From assembly GCA_013396655.1 (NCBI GenBank), contig WBMV01006674.1, positions 372,224 to 436,223 on the forward strand: a DNA stretch of 64,000 nucleotides, written 5' to 3'. A program made the position numbers and the translations under genes. Of this stretch, positions 57,365-64,000 are shown piece by piece (within the stretch, counting starts at the first letter, position 1; the number at the start of each line of letters is the position of its first letter). The stretch comes from Campylorhamphus procurvoides (taxonomy: Eukaryota > Chordata > Aves > Passeriformes > Dendrocolaptidae). Below the pieces are notes generated by a model. That model made no database searches, was not told where the DNA came from, and worked only from the letters and a program-made list of their open reading frames with translations.

Positions 57365-59432
57365 AGCTGAAGACCTAAACTTTTCTCTTAGTATTTTCTT
57401 TCCTAGTGATTAACCCATCTCTCTGTAGAAAACAGTTACTTAATTTCCAATTCTGAAATTTGTAGCTGACTCCACCTACCAGTTCTCTCGGACTGTGTGT
57501 ACAGATGTTCATAACATCATCATTTGTGGGTGTTGTGTGAACTGTGCACAAGTACCTGGCCTTGGCATTCACTCAGAGTTGTCATGATAACCCAAGGCAG
57601 GACCCAGCACAGGAAGTTCAGGTCAGTCCCATTTCCATGGCAACTCATAAAGGTTTGCAAAAGCTTCAGGTAGAGGCTCAGTGTCCTCTGGAACAGCAGT
57701 TGATCAGTGTGTGTCCCACAAGACAATCCATACCTCAGAAAATGAGTAGGTAACACTCTGCCTAAAATAAACTGTAGTCCCCTTAAAAATGCATGTCTAC
57801 ACTGACCTCATCTCAAATAACAAATTAAGACACTTAACAGAAGCTGTATTAATGTTTTACTGCCCTTTTCACTTAAATACCATACATTGGACCCTTTTAT
57901 GAAAATAGTCTTTAACAATGAACTTAGCCAAATTTGAAATACTATCAACAAATAGAGTTGTGTTCACTATAACTGTCCTAATGAACATCAGTTGTTTTCT
58001 CCTTGTCCACAGTTTTGCTTAGGCGTGATGTCAAATTGCCCTTACCCAGAAGCCTCACTTGGTGGTAAATACAGCTCTAAAGAGTTTTGGTTTGTCTCTG
58101 CACACTGTAGTATAGCTCTGAATGCCAGGAGTATATATCCCTTTTGGTTGTAATGTTTGATTTGATCTGTGACAATACACAAAGTAGCAGCAAGTAAGTA
58201 TCTGTCTGAAGAAGGGAAAAAGCTGAAGAAAGACCAGATGTATATATATTGTATGTTGCCTAAAGTATGTAATAATTGGTCATAATCCCTGACATTTCAT
58301 GGGATGTGTTTGTTTTGTCCTGCATAAGGCACCAACATAAGGCAAGGTTTGAGAGACATTTAAGTGCTGTGTAGTCCTAGATTGCCACACAGAGGTGGTT
58401 TTGACCTTGGGCATGCTGATAGTACAGTGGGAGATTAGCCTAAGCCATCACTTCTGCAGCAATCCCAAATACAAAATTATCTCCATGAAAAAGAATTTAC
58501 AAGCAAGTCAGCTCTTCTGGATCGTGCTGACAGGATTCCAGTCCAGAAGGTGATAAATCCCTCAGTTTATTAATATGAGTCAAGAGCAGAGCTTTAGCTT
58601 CACTCTTTTTTTCAATTTTGTTTGATTTGACTATGGACAAGAATCTATTAATTCCATATAACCAAAACAAGCTTAAAATGTGCGGTTTGTATTTTCCATG
58701 GAAAAGAAAAGGAAACCATTTTTTCCCATGTACCTATTTTCGTGTAGTTTTACTCCACAGCTACACGTTTTTGTTTGCCAGATAGAGCCTCCTGCCTTGC
58801 ATTCATTGCAGAACAGCCTTGATGTGCCAGGAAACATACATGTGCTTGCATACATGAACAAAGACTTGCAAAATCAAGACCTAAGTAATTCTCCTATGTA
58901 AAAATATGGTGTAAAAAGAAATTCTTAGTATTCATAGCCCGATAACCTTGCAGAGAGTTGTAGTGCTGTTACGTCTCACCTGACTACAGTGAAGTACATG
59001 TCAAACAGCAGGAACATCCATATGAACAGAAGACCATATTGGATTAATTGACTTTTCTTCCTTTCTACTTAGAGAAAAAAAAAGATAAATGTTGATGAGT
59101 TCATTTGATAAACAGAAGGCTGGGGCTTTGATTTTATTTTTTTTTTTTTTTTAATGGGCAAATCCAAGTTTTAGATCACTGTCCGCAGCAACTTGAAAAA
59201 ATGCCTAGGTAGACCATTTTGTGGAATAAGACTTTGAAACACCATAGTTATCATGTAGTTGCTTTTGAACCACATAATGCCCCTTTAATTATGTTAATTA
59301 GATAGGTTTTATGTGTGCCATAGCAATTAGAATTTGATGTAGTGTATTTGTGACTGCAAATAATTTCTGTCCTCTGCAGTATGCAAATAACTCTTTCTAG
59401 TGATTTTCTTAATTGCACACATTTCAGAAAAT

Positions 59433-59450
59433 TTAATCCAATTGGATTAA
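59433..59450. promoter_or_regulatory. 18-bp perfect palindrome with two inverted TAATCC sites
   Basis: The sequence TTAATCCAATTGGATTAA is an exact palindrome. It contains TAATCC and GGATTA four bases apart, the core recognised by K50 homeodomains such as OTX, CRX and PITX. About 45 bp upstream is a perfect POU octamer ATGCAAAT (59381-59388), and TTAATTA-type motifs surround it (59288-59300, 59446-59454). The cluster looks like a candidate intronic enhancer; function is inferred from motifs only. Confidence 0.3.
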
Positions 59451-62016
59451 TTAAGGTCTTTTTTCTGTGGCATCCGTCTAATGTTCCTGTATAGTTAATG
59501 CTTATTAAACACCCTTATATCCTGAACATACGGTACTTTTTTTTAACAGTAGCTCTTAAGAATCTTAAGCCTTTTTCACCATCAAGTTCTGAATCGGGAA
59601 AATTCAAGTTTTTTCATTTAATTTCTTTCCTTCCTTCAACTATGAGAAACACCCTGATGTTGTTAGTAGCTTTCAAACTGATCATCAGTTCTTCCTCCCT
59701 TTCTAGCAAACAATACAGTGTTCAGTAGCTTTTTTTCCTATTTTCTCGTTTCAATGGAGGAAGGAGAGGTCTGCAGTGTTCTGTTATGCTGTTTAAGACT
59801 GTCTGCTGTGTGCAGTGTGGTTTCCTCTTGTCTGGATCAGTGTCTAGTCTTTGAGACATACATAAAATTAATTTCTTTTTAATCTTAATTCCTTTAGCAA
59901 ACATTTTAACACTTACTAGAATGCTGGAACACTTACTTTCAAATTGTTAGTCAGTCAAAGCTTTTGCAATGTTAAAAATGTATCTTGCTCTTACATTGAT
60001 ACTCAGAGCCTTTTCAGCATTAAAAATTTAAAGATAAAAGGGTATTTATTTTGCAGAGATTATTAAACCTTACTTGGATTATTCTAATAATGAGAAAAAA
60101 TATTTTTTTTAAATCTTGTATTTTTTAGAAATAATATTTTTATCCTTTGCCAAATATTTTTAATTCTTTTCCTCATAAAAATAAGAGTATTTGTATATAG
60201 AACATTGCGAGTTTCATCTACACATATAAGCCTATCTATTGCAATTTGGAGTTTCTGGATAAATTTCTGCATATACCCTAATGCATGCAGCTGGCTTTCT
60301 AACAAATGATGGCCAGCAGATGCATATATCCCATCCAATTAACTGTAGAATTAGGATTTAAAGGAAGAATAGATAAAACAGCAGAGGAAAAAAATTCTAC
60401 ACAACCTTTAGATTAATACACCTCTAAGGAAAATGGTGTTTCTTTAATAAAGTAGTGATAAATTTGTTGTCTTATAAAAAAGCAAAACCCAGAGTTAAAT
60501 ATCCATTTTTCTCTGCTGTATTTTATTATTCTGACACAAGAGGGTCAGGAAGTGATGGAATGTCCATTGATCCTCTGCTCCTATAATGGCCTTCAGGTCC
60601 AGTAAGTAATCCTCAAGTGACTGCAAACTGCCAACTCATTAAGGCTTCGAGAAAATTACATACAAGCCAATTAATCCCCCTGTTTACTTCTTTCTACACA
60701 TACCTAAAGGACTCACAGGAAGATGTAACAAGTAGGAGTTCTGGTTCAATATACTACAGCAGGTTAAAAATTAAAAGCTTTTTCAGCAATGGTGTTTGAG
60801 TCAGTCTTTAAAGTTAGCTCATAAGAAAATGAGCATGAATCATGAATGCATATTCAATTCTAGTGCTACTTCCATCACATTTGTTAATTTTTTGAACAGT
60901 TCTCTAGTTCTTTACTTACTGCATACCTTTGTTGTCCCTCCCTTCCTTAATTTTTTCCTTTCTTAAACTTTCTATTTGTCATTTGCTTCCCTTTACCTTG
61001 CTGTATGGTACTTTCTCTCCTGTCTCCCAGCTGTTCTGCTGAGCTTCACACACATGAAAACAAAAATTAAGTTCTCAAAAACAGTGCCTTCCTGAACTGA
61101 CTGAAAACTGCAACCTCTTCTTAGTTAATCAGAGTACAGGCTTTTGTCACCTCAAGTTTTCTACAGCTATTTCTACCAAGTGTTTTTATGTCTCTGTAAA
61201 TCAGTTGTTAATAGAAATACAATATTTTGAGATATCTCTGTTTCATTCAGGTGTATAATTTTCTTTTTATGATGGCAATTAAAGGATGCTGGAGAAATTT
61301 TATAATCAACAATGGCATCCTAATTTCTCCTACATATCCTTTACCCATTATATTGGCAATAATAGGTTACCTAGAGGGCAAATCATTCATACCAGTGTTG
61401 CTACTGATCTAGTGTTAGTATGACTGCCAAAATTAAAATGCTACATGGCATAAATAGCCATTGCAAACGTTAGTCACCAATGTACATGAAATCTACATAT
61501 TAAAAAACAGGCTAACAAAAACCAACCAAATCTAGGTCATCTATGATTTATGAAATATTTAGCTGAAATATTAAGGTGCACATAGAAAAGTAAACCTTGG
61601 TTTGTAGTCCACTCAATTTTACTGTGTCTCCATAATTTGCTTAAATCCACAGGTTTGTGATTTTCAAGATTCTTGAGGTTATATAAAAACCCCTATGAAA
61701 TTATTCAAGTTGATTTGAAAATCTACTCCACATTCACTGTTTTTGCAGGAGTTTGGCATGAATATGTATTGTAGGTGGAAGATGTGCTGTGCTAATAAAT
61801 GGCCAACATGAGTTTAATGAAAATCTCATTTTGACAGATACATCTTTTCTTCGCAAGAAGTTCTTTAAAGCATTTAAAGACCAGTTAGAAAGATTTTTCT
61901 AATTATAATGGTGGTATTATTTTATCTATCATATATTTTTTTTATGAACTACTATATGTTCATTAACATTTATGTGCTTTTTTTTTTCCATTCATCTCTC
62001 TTCATCTCATGAAAAG

Positions 62017-62025
62017 CATATCTGG
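62017..62025 (+). other. Candidate 9-nt microexon of PPFIA2 (unproven)
   Basis: In the last intron, a pyrimidine-rich tract (tgctttttttttttccattcatctctcttcatctc) ends atgaaaag. It is followed by CATATCTGG and then a perfect-consensus donor gtaagt. Nine bases preserve the frame: spliced after exon p and before the expected G-CAT exon, they would change K-HELL into N-I-S-G-HELL, just ahead of the SAM domains. This is inferred only from splice-site layout. Nothing about the peptide is recognised, and such short layouts can occur by chance. Confidence 0.35.
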
Positions 62026-64000
62026 GTAAGTTAAAACAGCATGGCTGCTGAACATGTCAATCTTCAGCACCATGTTTATTTTCTGTGTTTTGTTCTTGTT
62101 TCTTTTTGTTTTTCCGTGAACCTTATGTAACAAATCCATGTAGAGAACTGACTAAATGAAAACTTTCAAAGTATTCAAAATAATGTTGAAGCTTGAAAGC
62201 ATACACAAATTTAGGTCAGGACTCGGTCCTGAATAGCTTAACAGAATGAATTAACTACTTGGAAATAAGTTCTGTCATTTTCGGTTTTTTATAAATGCAA
62301 CCTGGAAGCTCTATTTTTTAAAAAAATAAACACATATTGGGAGGTCTAAAGCTCAGAATCACAAAAACATTTGATATTTTAAGTCAGTGGAAAAACAGTG
62401 AGAGTAAAGGCCTAGTTTAACAAATGCTGTTAAGGCATAAATTCTGGTTAATTAAATCGCAGAAGATTCACAGAGTACACAATTTCTTTTTTTTTTTTTT
62501 TCTGTTTGAGCCCTCATGCTGTTTCAATACAAACATATGCAAAATGTTTTATTTGTGCATATAATTTACTATTTTCTTTTTCACCAGTTCATTTTTTTTG
62601 TTTTGGTTTTTAGAATTGTTAATATCTGATATCAAGTTTAAAAATCTTCATCTCCTTTGTTCTCTTGTACAAATGCCATTTCTTCTTGAACAAAAATTTG
62701 GAACTTAGGGAGGAAATTTCATCTGTTTAAAGCTATAGCTTTCTAAAGGTGTAAGGGTACAAAACCTGAAGAGAAGAAGGGGTTACCAGGTTCGTTTAGA
62801 ATATGAAATTTTAAAATGGCTTTACAAAAATAGATTTGATAACATTTGATCAACTTGGGGACACCGAGGGTCTCCGTGTAGTACAATACATACAATATTG
62901 CAAGACTATTTATTATGCAAGTCTTTTTATTGTACAGGCGGGTTTGGGTTTCTTTTAATAGTATCTCTCTGCAGCACGAAACTTTTAGGGCCTGTCTTAA
63001 GCATTCACTTAGTTTAAGATACAAATCTTCAGGGGAAAAATTGCTGCCCTTCAGCTTGCATACAGTTCAAATATTCATCTATAATTACAGCACTGCTAAT
63101 CCATGCTATTTGAAATAATGTGAAATTTATACTTCCTTATTTTATAGATTTAAAAACTTCTGTTTATTAGCTGCATCTTGATTTCTGTATTTCAGTAATT
63201 TTTTCCAAAAACTCCTTAAAGTTGAATACAAAGGTTTTTGTGAAAAATGGAAATTGAATTTTGGCCATTGTTTTCAGTCTGAATATTATATCAGGTGTCA
63301 AAAAGAAAAAGAATGAGGATTTCAAATTATTTAAAAAACAGATCACTTAAGTTTCAAAGTTGAAACAAGCTCCGACCCAAGTTTTAATTAGTGCAGTCTT
63401 TAAATCAGTTCAGTCATTTCAGATTAAATTAAATCAGCATTATGTGGCAATATGAAGTCTTCAGACTCTCCCCACTCCCCCACCCTCACTTCCCACTTAA
63501 ATCCACTTACAGTCTTGCAGCAAATACATAGATGAAATGTAACTTGTTATTTTTTGTTAGATATTTAATATCGTTATTAATTCATAAAATTTGACTACCT
63601 ATTTTTTTTCATACAATGTCCTGAAATACAGTATTCTACCTTGTCTTAAATATTTAGCAAATGACAACAGAAAGGATAAAATCCAAATCCAGCTTAATGT
63701 ATTAGAAATCTTCTCTCCTGATTTTTGCAATCTTTGAATGTATGCTAGATTTTATCTGGCAGACGTGTTTAATCTTAACTTGAAATTGGGATTACTCAAA
63801 CAAATAGAGCTTATGTGGTCTATCATCTCTGTCTATTTCTCTTTTAGAAACCAATGTTGTATAAAATTTTTTATAAGCTAAACAGTATCAATGATAATAA
63901 TGATCATAATAATGTCAGTTAATAATCATAATCAGAGGACCTGCTAGGCAAAATCTTCAATCTCTTTTCTTTTTAAACAAATGTCTATGAGTAAAGGCCA

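Larger units (their letters stand above)
52387..64000 (+). other. PPFIA2: Start of the intron before the SAM-domain exons (over 11.6 kb, open-ended)
   Basis: No canonical next exon (HELLEEARR...) is seen. The stretch contains a minus-strand CR1 fragment (54427-54562), an A/C-rich tract (55105-55240), a possible minus-strand LTR (about 56703-57364), a homeodomain-type palindrome (59433-59450) and a candidate 9-nt microexon (62017-62025). The remainder is AT-rich with poly-T runs. Confidence 0.8.

Noticed and set aside
57520..57756. Reverse and forward open frames of 70-78 codons
   Set aside because: Short, mutually overlapping, with no recognised motif; probably chance in a GC-richer patch.
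1..64000. CRISPR arrays, operons, tRNA or rRNA genes
   Set aside because: No regular direct-repeat array, no bacterial gene structure, and no tRNA-like or rRNA-like sequence was recognised by reading.
52387..64000. Canonical first SAM-domain exon (HELLEEARR...)
   Set aside because: Looked for in the expected phase but not found; it must lie beyond the window.

Overview
This is vertebrate nuclear DNA, almost certainly from a bird. The evidence is AT-rich intronic sequence, short GT-AG spliced exons, and interspersed fragments of CR1, the dominant avian LINE, recognisable by its 3' terminal sequence and a decayed reverse-transcriptase frame. There is no bacterial-style gene organisation, and no complete open reading frame encodes a stand-alone protein.  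The window holds the central part of one large gene on the + strand, PPFIA2 (liprin-alpha-2), a presynaptic active-zone scaffold. Fifteen constitutive-looking coding exons (12710-52386, 1,997 nt, all GT-AG, all phase-compatible) encode roughly residues 216-881. They cover most of the N-terminal coiled-coil region that binds ELKS/CAST and RIM and oligomerises, followed by the acidic and Ser/Pro-rich linker and the basic '[13 protein letters not shown]' block. The 5' exons lie before the window. The SAM-domain exons lie beyond it, across a final intron of more than 11.6 kb.  Layout: 1-12709 is upstream intron with two CR1 copies and a badly assembled stretch (gap at 9253-9937, single Ns at 10473 and 11805, duplicated flanks). 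12710-25945 holds four coiled-coil exons, with a large + strand CR1 fragment at 21237-22549. 25946-34391 is an 8.4-kb intron. 34392-36464 is a cluster of four small coiled-coil exons, including an unexpected in-frame 87-nt cassette exon candidate. 38337-43816 ends the coiled coil and starts the linker. 46252-52386 holds a 30-nt microexon and three more linker exons. 52387-64000 is intron with a CR1 fragment, a possible LTR, a homeodomain-type palindrome and a candidate 9-nt microexon.  The main points to follow up are predicted alternative splicing (87-nt cassette exon with a downstream TGCATG; 9-nt candidate microexon at 62017-62025; 30-nt microexon with a TGC-rich acceptor; possible alternative terminal exon at 54151) and an assembly artefact in which two alternative paths appear to be laid end to end between 8915 and 12085. 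I found no wholly new biological system here.
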